NCBI GenBank assembly: GCA_903921825.1
Contig: CAIXRF010000107.1
Coordinates: forward strand, 1-50,532
DNA from: an uncultured Microcaldota archaeon
GTDB lineage: Archaea; Micrarchaeota; Micrarchaeia; Burarchaeales; Fermentimicrarchaeaceae
Length of the DNA stretch: 50,532 nucleotides
Reading direction: 5' to 3'
Under the pieces are notes generated by a model, which saw only the letters and a program-made list of their open reading frames with translations, was not told the origin of the DNA and did not search any database. Below are positions 16,693 through 28,414 of the stretch, piece after piece (positions within the stretch are counted from its first letter, which is position 1; every line of letters starts with the position of its first letter). The position numbers and the translations under genes are program-made.

Positions 16693-17793
16693 ATGGCTGG
16701 CGCAGACAACCTCACTCCGACCGAGGCGAAAGTCCTCGTGGAGCTTATTGCACACCAGAACGACAGCGACAAAAGTATAGCCGAGGGGCTCGGGATGGCG
16801 CCGAGCAATTTCGCTGTCGCAAAGCGGCGGCTCGCGGAGAAGGGAATCCTGAACGAGCAGATACGCATAAACGTGCATAAAGTACGTGAAGCTCAGGTCG
16901 CTGGCTTTGTCTGGCTCGAATACAACCGCCCCATCAGGGCGAAGTTCAAAGCGGAACTGGATAAGATAAGGAGTAACTTTGCCGTCGCATACACGTTCGG
17001 GGGGCCTGACTGGTCCCTTAACGTGGACTATTTCAAAACGTTTGACGACGCCGAGGATGTGCGGCTCAGGCTTGCGGAATACCTCCAGAGGAAGCTTTCC
17101 AACTACCTCAGCGGCTATATCTGGAAGGTGGTGCCCATGTCGCACCTGACGAGCTGCACGTTCCAGAGCAGGCTTCTCGAATATTCCATCACGCACAAGG
17201 CAAGAGAGCCGGACCTGAACAGGCCAGGCTCGGGCGACTGCTGCACAATGCCGCAGCCGAAGGAGACCATGCCTACCCTCAACGCGACGGAAAAAAGGGC
17301 TTTGGTTGCGATGAGGCGCTTCCCGCACCTGAAGAAGGGCGAGATTGCCGCGAAGGTGGGGATACAGCAGAGCTCGCTTTCGGAGGTTTTCAGGCAGTTG
17401 CAGAAGAAGGGGGTCATCAACTACGTGCGCTCGGTGGACCCTGCAAGGGTCCCGGGAAGGGAAATGGCTACCTTCGCGTGGATAGACCTGAAGCAGCCGA
17501 TGCCTGCCAGCCAGGAAAAGGAGATTATTGGCAAGCTTGCTGAGGCTACTCCGCAGCTCTACAAGCTCCACTACACGAGAACGTTCGTGCTCGCGAATTC
17601 GTTCTTCAAGTCGCTGGACAAGGTGGAAACCTCGCGCCTCAGCATGCTCGAGCTGTTCGGAGACAACGTCAAGAGCTTCAACTTCAAGGTCGTTCCGTGT
17701 GCGCACCTCACGCTGGATCACACGCCCTACTTCATGGAGTATATTTACGGCGTGCACTTCGCGCCGCCCGGTACGCCTTTCCACCTGAAATAG
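16693..17793 (+). CDS. Double-module winged-helix transcriptional regulator (paralogue 1)
   Basis: 366 aa built from two copies of the same module. Copy 1 has a winged helix (LTPTEAKVLVELIAHQ... GMAPSNFAVAKRRL) and an effector-like domain (VAGFVWLEYNRP... WSLNVDYFKTFDDAE... VVPMSHLT). Copy 2 has LNATEKRALVAMRRFPHL... GIQQSSLSEVFRQL and MATFAWIDLKQP... VLANSFFKSLDKVE... VVPCAHLTLDH. Each resembles an Lrp/AsnC-type layout of HTH plus sensing domain, fused in tandem. Known HTH logic predicts DNA binding; the ligand is unknown. ATG 16693 matches the start of the paralogue at 18348 (both precede T-P-x-E-A-K-V-L-V-E-L). The ORF-track start is TTG 16657. Confidence 0.75.
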   Translation: MAGADNLTPTEAKVLVELIAHQNDSDKSIAEGLGMAPSNFAVAKRRLAEKGILNEQIRINVHKVREAQVAGFVWLEYNRPIRAKFKAELDKIRSNFAVAYTFGGPDWSLNVDYFKTFDDAEDVRLRLAEYLQRKLSNYLSGYIWKVVPMSHLTSCTFQSRLLEYSITHKAREPDLNRPGSGDCCTMPQPKETMPTLNATEKRALVAMRRFPHLKKGEIAAKVGIQQSSLSEVFRQLQKKGVINYVRSVDPARVPGREMATFAWIDLKQPMPASQEKEIIGKLAEATPQLYKLHYTRTFVLANSFFKSLDKVETSRLSMLELFGDNVKSFNFKVVPCAHLTLDHTPYFMEYIYGVHFAPPGTPFHLK

Positions 17794-17794
17794 G

Positions 17795-18271
17795 CTAGCC
17801 CAGCCTGAGGTGGAGCAGCGACTTCTCGGCCTGCAGCCGCACCAACTCCGACTTGTCGGATTCAGCGGCCTTCGCGAGTGCGGAGATGACTTCGGGGGAG
17901 CCAAAGTTCGCGAGCGCCTCCGCGCACTCCTCCCGCACTTTGGCGACCTTGTCCTTTTTCAGCGCCGAGAGGAGCGGCTTCACTGCCTTTGCATCGCGTA
18001 GCCTGCCGAGCGCGAGCGCGGCCTCGTGCCTCTCCTCCGGGGATTTTGCAGAAATGAGCATCACGGCAAGCCTGCCGACCGTCTTCTTGTCACCTATCCT
18101 GCCAAGCGCCCAGCAGGCGAGCACGCTTATCTCCCCGTCGCCAAGCGCCTCAAGCAGGGCGGGAACGGCCTTCCTCGGCCTGAGCCTTCCGAGCTCGAGC
18201 GCCGCCTCCATCCTCTCGCCAATGTCGGGGCTTTTCAGCATCCCCATGAGCTTCGCGATGTTGGCAGCCAC
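17795..18271 (-). CDS. HEAT-repeat protein
   Basis: 158 aa of tandem alpha-helical HEAT (PBS lyase-like) repeats, for example RMEAALELGRLRPRKAVPALLEAL, LACWALGRIGDKKTVGRLAVML and EEALALGRL-type units; about five repeats fill the protein. Such proteins are protein-binding scaffolds. It lies between two paralogous regulators, converges with the first (1 nt between stop codons) and diverges from the second across a palindromic TATA (atttaaat, 18293-18300) that places ATG 18271 at leaderless distance. A role as partner of these regulators is plausible but inferred. Confidence 0.85.
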   Translation of the reverse strand: MAANIAKLMGMLKSPDIGERMEAALELGRLRPRKAVPALLEALGDGEISVLACWALGRIGDKKTVGRLAVMLISAKSPEERHEAALALGRLRDAKAVKPLLSALKKDKVAKVREECAEALANFGSPEVISALAKAAESDKSELVRLQAEKSLLHLRLG

Positions 18272-18292
18272 GGTTTCTCTTTCCGATGTGCG

Positions 18293-18300
18293 ATTTAAAT
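18293..18300. promoter_or_regulatory. Palindromic TATA shared by divergent genes
   Basis: atttaaat is a perfect palindrome centred about 26 bp before ATG 18271 (minus) and about 50 bp before ATG 18348 (plus). Confidence 0.5.
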
Positions 18301-18347
18301 ACTTTCATGGGCATTACCCCCTTGCGAAAAAAGTTATGCGTGATGGC

Positions 18348-19410
18348 ATGGGAGACGGAAATTTTACACCGGCTGAGGCGAAGGTGCTCGTCGAGCTGAT
18401 GGCGCACCAGCACGAGGCCGATAGGGTGATTGCGGAGCGCCTCGGGATGGCGCCCTCCAACTTCGCAGTAGTCAAGAAGAGGCTGGTAGGGAAGGGCGTG
18501 CTTGAGGAACGCATTGGCCTGGACATCGGCCACCTGCCCGAGGCCCACGTCGCCGCCTTCGTGTGGGGGGGAGTACAACCGGCCGATACGCCACCGCTAT
18601 GAGGGCGTCTTTGCAGCAAAGCTCAGGCCGCAGTTCCCAATCTCGGAAACGATGGGCGGGAAGGATTGGGTCCTCAACATCCACTACTTCCGCTCGTTCG
18701 AGGAGGCGGAAACTGCAAGGCTCAAGTTCTCCGAACTCCTGGAGGGCGCAATCAAGCCTCAGGTCGCGCGCTACACGTGGAGGTCCGTGCCGCTGAGCCA
18801 CCTTTCGGCCTACTCTTTCCCGGGCAGGCTTACCCGGTATGCCTTCACGCACGAGCTGGAGGCCGTGACTAGCCTCAAGAAGGCCGGCATCGTGGAGCAC
18901 GCCTCGTCGGAGCGGCAGGCGAAGCTTAACGAGACCGAGAAGAAGGTCCTGCTCGCCCTGCGGAAGTACCCGGGCATGAAAAGGAGCGAGATTGCGCGGA
19001 AGGTCGGGATAAGGCAGAGCTCCCTCTCCGAGGTTTCGAAGAGGCTCGGGCAGAAGGAAGTGATTGCGGCGACGAGGATGCCAGACCCGAGGAAGCTGCC
19101 CGGAAGGGACATCGCAGCATTCACGTGGATAGACCTCGCGCAGCCAATGCCCAAGGAAGAATACGATGAGTGCATCATGGAGATGATAAACTCGACGCCG
19201 CAGCTCTACTCCATCTACTTCTCACGGACGTTCATACTCATGATTTCGATGTTCCATTCTCTCGACAAGGCGGAGAACTCGAACGTGTCCACGATGGAGC
19301 GCTTCGGGGGCAACCTGAAGACCCTAAACTTCAAGATAGTCCCCTGCGAGCACCTGCAGATGATACACCACCCGCAGTTTCTCGAGAAGCTCCTTGGCGT
19401 CTCGCTCTAG
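18348..19410 (+). pseudogene. Double-module winged-helix regulator (paralogue 2), frameshifted at a G7 run
   Basis: Full-length paralogue of 16693-17793, broken by one extra base. The first part (ATG 18348; FTPAEAKVLVELMAHQHEADRVIAERLGMAPSNF) reads to AAFVW. A run of seven G at 18565-18571 then shifts frame. With six G it continues GEYNRPIRHRY and stays open to 19410 with the same second winged helix (LNETEKKVLLALRKYPGM... QSSLSEVSKRL) and effector domain, giving 353 aa. Everything else is intact and well conserved, so this may be a homopolymer sequencing error, a recent mutation, or slippage during expression. The ORF track splits it into 17853-18602 and 18502-19410. Confidence 0.8.
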
Positions 19411-19467
19411 CAAGGCGGGCGGCGCTGGCGACAGCACATCCGCAGCCGGGGCAGCGGGCGTCTCGTT

Positions 19468-20892
19468 CTAGTAGGGGTAGATGACGTCTGCGACAGTGTA
19501 GTCGTAATTTATGGTCAGCGTCTGGCCCTTGGCTATCGCCGGCTTCCACTCGAGGATGTTGCCCGGCTCCTGCACAACCGGGATGCTGGAGGAAACGAGC
19601 CTCACGGTGTCGCCATAGCTCATCTGGTCGTTTATGCGCAGCTCAACGTCCTCGTTCATCCCGTTCGTGATTGTGAGCCTGAGCTTGTAGTCCGTCACGC
19701 GCATGTTGCCCTCGGTGTAGGTTGTGTGGTTCAGCTCCTCCCTCATGGTGTGGATGTCGGGCAGGTCTGCAACAGTCACGCGCATCTCCTGGTTGCGCGG
19801 CGTATAGCCTATCGAGTCCTCACCGAGAAGCTCGCCATTAAGGTATACCGAGGCGATGCCCGCGGCCCTCGGAGTGGTGCTTGTGTTGTTCAGGATGAAG
19901 GTTTTCACTGGCGGACCGTAGCTGGTGTTCCAGAAGTACTCGCGCTTGTATTCCTGCCCCTGCCGCTCGAAGAGTGGCAGCTCCCTTGTCTCACCGTTCT
20001 TGATTGTCGCAGGCGATGAGAGGGTATAGATTACGTATGCGCTGAATGGCGAGTAAGTGAAGCCCGGTGCAACGTTCGCTGTTGGCATGTAGATGCCCTC
20101 CGCTGCGCCGGCTGAAGTCTGCCGCATGTCATAGTAATTACTATACCTTGCAATGTGCGGGTAGCCGACGACGAGCGTGAGGTTTATTCCGTTCCAGTCC
20201 TCGCCCGCGTTGTTCTGCACCTCGGCCCACCCATGCAGCGTGCCGCTGCCGGAGGCTGCCTCGCCCGTGAGGTAAAATTTGTAGTTCGGCGTCCACGAGG
20301 CGCCCGAAACGAGGTAGTTCAGCCTGAGCTTGTGCTCGCCCGCGCTTGCATTTGCCTCCCTGACTGCGAGGCCGTATTCCGTCTTCGTTTCGTTCTCCTC
20401 CTTCGCCTCGCTGAACTGCGCGACAGGCGAGTCGAGCTTCGTGATTGAGGAGATTGGGTATATGGAGAAGGCGCCTCCTGCGAGCACGCCTATCCTCTCG
20501 CCGTCGAACCAGACGAGCTTCGCCTTGTTCGCCGTGGTTCCGACCGTGAAGTTGATGTCGGAGTTCAGGCTCCTGTTCAGGATTTGTGCGAAAGTGAGGA
20601 GCTCTGTGGTGTTTTTCGTCTCGTTCCATTCCATCCGGTAGTCATAGAGCTCTGAGATTGCGGCCCCGGAATCGCCTGCCGAAACAGACGACGCGAACGC
20701 GCTGGGTGTGAAGTTTATCACGTGAAGCGTGAGGTCGCCGCCCAGAAGCTGCATCGCCCCGAAGCGCGTCATGTAGCTGAAGCCGTTTGAATAGACGACC
20801 GCGCTGGTGACTGGCGCGGAAACGGTCTGGTTCGCCGCGAGCGCTAGCGCCGAAAGCAGCGCGAATGCGAGCATGAATGCATATCCGTTCAT
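19468..20892 (-). CDS. Secreted DUF4139-domain protein
   Basis: 474 aa with a signal peptide (AFMLAFALLSALALAANQ). The core carries the DUF4139 pattern YLVSGASWTPNYKFYLTGEA, then WAEVQNNAGEDWNGINLTLVVGYP, as in secreted proteins of that family. There is no C-terminal anchor, so the protein is released or held by partners. ATG 20892 has AGGTGGTC just upstream, and a TATA-like ttttaaaa at 20923-20930. It is divergent from hmgA. Ligand and role unknown; the many Asn-x-Ser/Thr sites suggest surface glycosylation. Confidence 0.8.
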   Translation of the reverse strand: MNGYAFMLAFALLSALALAANQTVSAPVTSAVVYSNGFSYMTRFGAMQLLGGDLTLHVINFTPSAFASSVSAGDSGAAISELYDYRMEWNETKNTTELLTFAQILNRSLNSDINFTVGTTANKAKLVWFDGERIGVLAGGAFSIYPISSITKLDSPVAQFSEAKEENETKTEYGLAVREANASAGEHKLRLNYLVSGASWTPNYKFYLTGEAASGSGTLHGWAEVQNNAGEDWNGINLTLVVGYPHIARYSNYYDMRQTSAGAAEGIYMPTANVAPGFTYSPFSAYVIYTLSSPATIKNGETRELPLFERQGQEYKREYFWNTSYGPPVKTFILNNTSTTPRAAGIASVYLNGELLGEDSIGYTPRNQEMRVTVADLPDIHTMREELNHTTYTEGNMRVTDYKLRLTITNGMNEDVELRINDQMSYGDTVRLVSSSIPVVQEPGNILEWKPAIAKGQTLTINYDYTVADVIYPY

Positions 20893-20962
20893 ATGACCAC
20901 CTGGGGGAATTGGCCCGCGGCTGGTTTTAAAAGTGTGGGTTTTGTTCGGCCTGCGAACCCTA

Positions 20963-20970
20963 GTTAAATC
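20963..20970 (+). promoter_or_regulatory. TATA box for hmgA
   Basis: gttaaatc is centred about 25 bp before ATG 20991. Confidence 0.45.
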
Positions 20971-20990
20971 TTGGCGTGCAAAACCAATTC

Positions 20991-22256
20991 ATGAAGACGA
21001 GCGAGTTCTCCGGCTTCTACAAGCTTTCGGTCGAGCAGAGGGCGAGGGAGGTCGCGGAGTTTGCGGGCCTCAGCCCGGAAGAGGAGCGGCTTCTCCGCGC
21101 GTTCTCCTCGCTGGACAGCGGGACCGCGGACAGGATGATTGAGAACGTCGTGGGCACGATGCCTATCCCTATGGGGATTGCAGTAAATTTCAAAATCAAC
21201 GGCAGGGACTATTTGGTGCCGATGGCGATTGAGGAGCCGAGCGTCGTCGCGGCTGCGAGCAATTCCGCGAAGATGGCTAGGGAGAGGGGTGGTTTCACAG
21301 CGCGCGCTGCACCGCCACTGATGATTGGGCAGATTCAGGTTGTTGGGATTGCGGACGCGGAAAAGGCGAAGGCGAAAGTTCTTGCCGAGAAAGGGCGGCT
21401 AATCACTCTCGCGAATTCGTGCGACCCCGTGCTCGTGAAGTTCGGGGGAGGGGCCAGAGAGCTGGAGGCGCACGTCATCAATACGGACGCAGGGAAAATG
21501 CTCATCGTCCACCTCATTGTTGACGTGCGCGACGCGATGGGCGCGAATGCAGTGAACACGATGTGCGAGGCGCTCGCAAAGCCCGTTGAGGAGCTCACTG
21601 AAGGAAGAGTTCTTTTGAAAATAATCTCCAACCTTGCGAACAGGAGGACCGTGAAGGCGAGCGCGACGTGGACGAAGGAGGCGCTGGGTGGGGAGGAAGT
21701 GGTGGATAGGATAGTGCTTGCCTACCAGTTCGCCGCGAATGACATCTTCCGCGCGACGACGCACAACAAGGGGATAATGAATGGCGTGGACGCGGTTGCG
21801 GTTGCGACCGGGAACGACTGGAGGGCGCTGGAGGCTGGCGCACATGCCTTCGCCTCGATAACGGGAAGGTACAAACCGCTCACGACATTCCGGAAGAACG
21901 CACATGGCGATCTTGAAGGCGAACTGGAGATGCCGGTGGCAGTCGGCCTTGTGGGCGGCGCGACCAAAACCCATCCGACTGCGCGGGTGGCGGTGAAGAT
22001 TCTTGGTGTGAAGAGCGCGGGCGAGCTTGCGGAGGTTATCGCTTCCGTCGGGCTTGCGCAAAACCTTGCCGCACTGCGCGCTCTCGCAGCGGAAGGAATC
22101 CAGCGCGGGCACATGGGCCTCCACGCAAGGAACATCGCTGTGATGGCTGGCGCAACGGGCGGGATGATTGATAAGGTTGCAGCGAAAATGGTCGAGGAGA
22201 GGAAGGTAAGGGTAGACAGGGCGAAGGAAATCCTCGACGAGCTTTCCAGTGGCTGA
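20991..22256 (+). CDS. hmgA: HMG-CoA reductase, class II type
   Basis: 421 aa; converts HMG-CoA to mevalonate for isoprenoid lipids. The pattern is that of class II (bacterial-type) enzymes: ENVVGTMPIPMGIAVNFKING, EEPSVVAAASN, DAMGANAVNTMCEAL, GIMNGVDAVAVATGNDWRA and the catalytic-His region GHMGLHARNIAVMAG. No N-terminal membrane anchor is present. ATG 20991 is at leaderless distance from gttaaatc; the ORF-track start lies 15 bases upstream. Several archaea carry this class instead of the usual class I enzyme, probably by transfer. The stop abuts the converging lipoprotein gene with no gap. Confidence 0.93.
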   Translation: MKTSEFSGFYKLSVEQRAREVAEFAGLSPEEERLLRAFSSLDSGTADRMIENVVGTMPIPMGIAVNFKINGRDYLVPMAIEEPSVVAAASNSAKMARERGGFTARAAPPLMIGQIQVVGIADAEKAKAKVLAEKGRLITLANSCDPVLVKFGGGARELEAHVINTDAGKMLIVHLIVDVRDAMGANAVNTMCEALAKPVEELTEGRVLLKIISNLANRRTVKASATWTKEALGGEEVVDRIVLAYQFAANDIFRATTHNKGIMNGVDAVAVATGNDWRALEAGAHAFASITGRYKPLTTFRKNAHGDLEGELEMPVAVGLVGGATKTHPTARVAVKILGVKSAGELAEVIASVGLAQNLAALRALAAEGIQRGHMGLHARNIAVMAGATGGMIDKVAAKMVEERKVRVDRAKEILDELSSG

Positions 22257-23228
22257 TTACCAGTTGCTCAGGTAGATTACGAGCCTGCAGTTGCTGTTTA
22301 TGGCCTCGGCACCGGTTACCACTCCGTTGTTGCAATCAGTCGGGGCTGCGCCTCCGCAGTCAGCTGCGAAAGTGCCCTGCCATGTCTGTGAAGTGGCCTG
22401 GCCGTTCGCGACAACCACTTTGAGCGCGGGCCCGGACATTGAGCTTGAGCCTCCGGAAGTGCTATAGACCACGTTGTAGGAGGTGCCGTTGAGCGAGGCG
22501 GCTGCGGTCACGCTGGTTGGCAGCATCGACTTCATGTAGTGGTACTGGCTTAGCTCAACTGCATTTGGCTGCCTGCCCTTACGCGAGTTGAACATCGACT
22601 TGAACTGGTCCTCGGTGCATTGCTGGTTCAGCGTGTAGAGCGATGAGTACCTGCCCATCAGCTGGCCTTCCGTGGTCGCGTTGGCCGCCGCTATCGCCTG
22701 CTCCGGAGTGCCGCCAGCGGGCGTTGCCGTTGGCGCGGGTGTGGGCGTCGCAGTATGCTGGGGTGTCGGGGTCGGCGTCGCGCCTGCTGGAGTGGGCGTC
22801 ACGCTGCCCTGTGGAGTTGGCGTTGCGCCTGCCGGAGTGGGCGTCGGGGTTGCCGCACCTCCACCAGAATATGCGGAGAGTGCTATGAACGCAGTGTCGC
22901 CGGTAGTGTTGATAAGCCGGAGAGTGATGTCGGGATGCCCATCTTTGTTGAGGTCCACGTCCTTGCTTTGCCCCTCGGTGAGCGACACGGGGGTGTTGCC
23001 CGGGTTTATCACGAAGAGCGCGCTAACCTGCAGCACGTCCTGTGCGTAGAGCGAATATTCGGGCGTAGAGCCGTTTGCGACTATCCTGAAATAGAGTGTT
23101 CCGCTCTGCTGCACGGGGAACTGCACGGCCTCGGTTATGAGCGGGGACTCGTGCGGCAACTGAATGCCGCAGCAGCCGAAGAGCAGCAGTGCTGCCGCAA
23201 GTGTGAAGAATCCAATCCGGGTCGCCAT
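22257..23228 (-). CDS. Putative lipoprotein with TP-rich linker
   Basis: 323 aa. The N-terminus ends in a lipobox-like LLLFGCCG, so Cys lipidation is likely. A beta-rich domain (residues 25-125, with DLNKDGHPDITL resembling a calcium-loop motif) is followed by a TP/ATPTP linker of about 55 residues and a cysteine-containing C-terminal domain (ANATTEGQLMGRYSSLYTLNQQCTEDQF... CGGAAPTDCNNG). A TATA element at 23250-23258 gives a leaderless ATG. It shares the stalk style of the other surface proteins in this window but is membrane-held by lipid. Function unknown. Confidence 0.75.
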   Translation of the reverse strand: MATRIGFFTLAAALLLFGCCGIQLPHESPLITEAVQFPVQQSGTLYFRIVANGSTPEYSLYAQDVLQVSALFVINPGNTPVSLTEGQSKDVDLNKDGHPDITLRLINTTGDTAFIALSAYSGGGAATPTPTPAGATPTPQGSVTPTPAGATPTPTPQHTATPTPAPTATPAGGTPEQAIAAANATTEGQLMGRYSSLYTLNQQCTEDQFKSMFNSRKGRQPNAVELSQYHYMKSMLPTSVTAAASLNGTSYNVVYSTSGGSSSMSGPALKVVVANGQATSQTWQGTFAADCGGAAPTDCNNGVVTGAEAINSNCRLVIYLSNW

Positions 23229-23283
23229 GGTAGGGAATCTCGCGGAGTCCTATATAAATGTATCACGCAGTGCGGCGCGCGCC

Positions 23284-23817
23284 TCAGATGCTTACCCGTT
23301 CCTTGCCCCAGCGCACGAGCATGCCGAAGCCGACGGCGACGACCGCTACGCTCAGGTAGAGGAACGCCCACTGGAACCATTCGTACCTGAACCAGCCGAA
23401 CATACCGAGGGCGAAGAAAATGAAGAAGAAGAGCGCAGTCGCCCAGTTGACCAGCACTACTATGGGGATGGTGCGGCGGAAGACCTTCTGCCCCCACAGC
23501 TTCATCTCCCGCATCCTCGCGAGTTCCCGCTCGGCCCTGAATGCGGACCACATCTCATTAGACTTGAAGATTTCGGGCAGGCCGATGTAGCCGCATTCGG
23601 CGCATGCGATGGTCTTGGAAGTCACGAAGGTCATGAGAGTGCTGCCGCACCTTGGGCAGGCAACTATTTCTTCTGCAGGTGCTTCACGGGCGGGCGCAGG
23701 CATCGGGCTTGGCACTGGCTTGGCTGCAGGTGCAGGCTTCAGGCTGGGTGCCGGCTTGGCTGCATGCGCAGGCTTCGGGCTGCGCACAGGCCTAGCTGCG
23801 GGTTTTTTTCTCGCCAT
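23284..23817 (-). CDS. Zinc-ribbon membrane protein with Ala/Pro/Lys-rich N-terminus
   Basis: 177 aa. Residues 1-50 are a low-complexity AKPAPSxKPAP region. A zinc ribbon follows (CPRCGS... CAECGY), then a charged linker (AERELARMREMKLWGQ) and two transmembrane helices (TIPIVVLVNWATALFFFIFFALGMF and WAFLYLSVAVVAVGFGML). GGTGA precedes ATG 23817, and the gene starts 22 nt after gyrA on the same strand, so it may be the third gene of the gyrase operon. Function unknown. Confidence 0.7.
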   Translation of the reverse strand: MARKKPAARPVRSPKPAHAAKPAPSLKPAPAAKPVPSPMPAPAREAPAEEIVACPRCGSTLMTFVTSKTIACAECGYIGLPEIFKSNEMWSAFRAERELARMREMKLWGQKVFRRTIPIVVLVNWATALFFFIFFALGMFGWFRYEWFQWAFLYLSVAVVAVGFGMLVRWGKERVSI

Positions 23818-23839
23818 GGGTTGCTTTTCACCGCCATTA

Positions 23840-26355
23840 TTAAAGTATCTCTATATCGCCGGTCTTCTTCTCCTGCGCCGGTGGCGCCTTTGGAATCTGG
23901 GCGTCCTTGTGCTCCTGCGGCATTTCGCCCGCTACGCGTGCGACAGCGGCAATCCTCTCTCCGGGGGCGAGCTTCATCAGCCGCACGCCCTGCGTATTCC
24001 TTCCAATCACGGAGATGCCATTCACGTGTATGCGGATGATGACCCCGCTGGAGTTGACTATCATCAGCTCATCGCTGTCCTTCACGGCGCGGATGGCGAC
24101 GACCTTGCCGTTGCGCTCCGTTGCCTGGATGTTTATCACGCCGTAGCCTCCTCTGGCCTGGTGGCGGTATTCGTCGATGGGCGTGCGCTTCCCATGGCCG
24201 TTCTCGCAGATTGTTAGGAGCGTGTCGCCGGGCTCCACGGTGGCCATCCCCACCACCTCGTCGCCCTCGCGCAGCCTTATCCCTATCACACCCATGCCCG
24301 TCCGCCCTATTGGGCGCGCGTCGCGCTCGTTGAACCGGATGGCCACTCCTTCGCGCGTCGCGAGTATGACGTCCTGGTTCCCAGCAGTCCTGCGCACATC
24401 TATGAGGCCGTCGCCCTCGCGCGTGGTGATTGCGATTATCCCCCCTCTCCTCGGGTTCGCATACTCGGAGAGGGAGCTCCTTTTCACTATCCCGTCCTTC
24501 GTTGAGATTATGAGATATTCGCTATCCCCGAATCCGCTGACCGGGATGAACGCGCGCACCTTCTCATCCTTCAGCTCAAGCAGGTTCACTATCGCCCTGC
24601 CCGCGGCATATCTTCCCGCTTCCGGGATGCGGTATACCTTGAGCCAGTGGACGCGGCCCTTGTCCGTGAAGAAGAGGAGGTAGTCGTGGGTGTTCGCTAT
24701 CATCATGTCCGTTGCGAAATCCTGCTCCTTCGCCTCGACGCCTATCACTCCTTTCCCGCCCCTGCGCTGCGTCTCGTATTCGGCAAGCGGCATCCTCTTT
24801 ATGTAGCCGCTGTTCGTGATTGTGACGACGACCTTCTCGCGCGGAATAAGCTCCTCGACAGTTATCCCGCCAACCTCCTCGGTTATCTGCGTGCGCCGCG
24901 CATCGCCGTAGCGCTTCTTCAGCTCGGCGAGCTCGCCTTTTACGAGAGCATGGATGAACTTCACTTCCGAGAGCAGTTTCTTCAGGCGCGCGATGTCCAC
25001 GAGCAGCTCCCTGTGCTCCTCGTCAATCTTCCCGCGCTCGAGCGCGGTGAGGCGCTGCAGCTTCATGTCCAGTATCGCCTGCGCCTGCTTCTCGCTCAGG
25101 CTGAAACCGGCTATGAGCGCGGACTTCGCAGCCTGCGGGCTCTCCGACTTTTTCACGGTCTGCACGATGGCATCTATCTGTGAGAGCGCGATGCGCAGGC
25201 CTTCGAGGATGTGCGCCCTCTCCTCGGCCTGCGAGAGCTCGAACTTGCTCCGCTTTATGAGCACGAGCGTCCTGTATTCCACGAAATGCTCGACGAGGTC
25301 GCGGAGCGTGAGCACCTTGGGCTGCCCGTCCACGAGCGCCAGGTTTATCACCCCGAAGGTGGTCTGCATTGGCGTGTGCTCATAGAGCTGGTTAAGCACG
25401 ACGTCAGCGTTCGCGTCCCGCTTGAGCTCTATGACTATGCGCATCCCTTCCCTGTCGGATTCATCGCGCAGGTCGGAGATTCCCTCCACCTTCTTCGCAT
25501 TCACGAGCTCTGCCATTTGCTCGATGAGCTTTGCCTTGTTCACCATGTAGGGAAGCTCATTCACTATTATCCGCCTGTGCTCCTTCTCCTCCTTAATCTC
25601 CGTCTTTGCGCGCACAATGAGACTCCCCTTCCCTGTAGAGTATGCGGCGTATATGCCGCTCCTTCCGCATATCTGCGCGCCCGTTGGGAAGTCCGGCCCT
25701 TGCACGAAGCCCATCAGCTCCTGCAGGCTGCAATCGGGGTGGTCTATGTAGTGCGTCAGTGCGTCGCACACCTCGCACAGGTTGTGGGGAGGCATGTTCG
25801 TGGCCATGCCGACCGCAATGCCGCTCGAGCCGTTGATGAGGAGGTTCGGCAGCTTTGCCGGAAGGATGGCGGGCTCCTGGAGCGAGCCGTCGAAATTCGG
25901 CACGAACTTAACGGTCTGCTTCTCTATGTCGGCGAGCATCTCCTCCGCCGGCTTCGCGAGCCGCACCTCCGTGTACCTCATCGCTGCGGCGGAATCCCCG
26001 TCGACGCTACCAAAATTTCCCTGCCCGTCAACCAGCGGGTAGCGCAGCGAGAAATCCTGTGCCATCCGGACGATGGTGTCGTAGACCGCGATGTCGCCGT
26101 GGGGGTGGTATTTGCCCAGGCAGTCTCCGACAACGCGCGCGCTCTTCTTGTATGGCTTGTCGCTCGCGTTCCCCAAATCATACATCGTGAAGAGAACCCT
26201 GCGGTGGGCGGGCTTGAGCCCGTCCCTCACGTCCGGAAGGGCCCTCCCGGTAATCACGCTCATAGCGTAGTCAAGGTAGGACTCCCGCATCTCGTCGCGG
26301 ATTTCCCTATCCGCGATGCCCGCGCTGCCTTCTTTTGCGTCTGCCATAGCAACCA

Positions 26356-26356
<1 letters not shown>
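23840..26356 (-). CDS. gyrA: DNA gyrase subunit A
   Basis: 838 aa; the breakage-reunion subunit of gyrase, which introduces negative supercoils using ATP with GyrB. The N-terminal motif [27 protein letters not shown], the active-site tyrosine in [10 protein letters not shown] and the C-terminal wrapping domain with GyrA-box QRRGGKG are all present. The GyrA-box distinguishes gyrase from topoisomerase IV. ATG 26356 overlaps the gyrB stop (TGATG), implying translational coupling; ATG 26347 is an alternative. The ORF-track start lies inside gyrB. Gyrase in archaea is of bacterial origin. Confidence 0.95.
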
Positions 26357-28326
<1,970 letters not shown>

Positions 28327-28332
28327 TATCGA

Positions 28333-28363
28333 ACGCGCGCGCGTGCGCGCGCGTGCGCGCGTA
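28333..28363. other. 31-bp alternating purine-pyrimidine (Z-DNA-prone) tract
   Basis: Every step from 28333 to 28363 alternates purine and pyrimidine, almost all CG with two TG interruptions. Such tracts flip to left-handed Z-DNA under negative supercoiling. It lies immediately upstream of the gyrB TATA region. Confidence 0.85.
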
Positions 28364-28414
28364 GGGAAAAATCTGTGCTGCGCTAGCGCCCGTTGGTGTG
28401 CGTGGGGAAACCAG

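Noticed and set aside
16681-17904. 407-aa minus-strand ORF
   Set aside because: Antisense to a regulator with clear duplicated winged helices; composition (Arg/His-rich) is typical of a shadow frame.
28333-28363. CG tract as a transcription terminator hairpin
   Set aside because: It has no T-run on either side and is placed upstream of a promoter; alternating Z-type structure explains it better.
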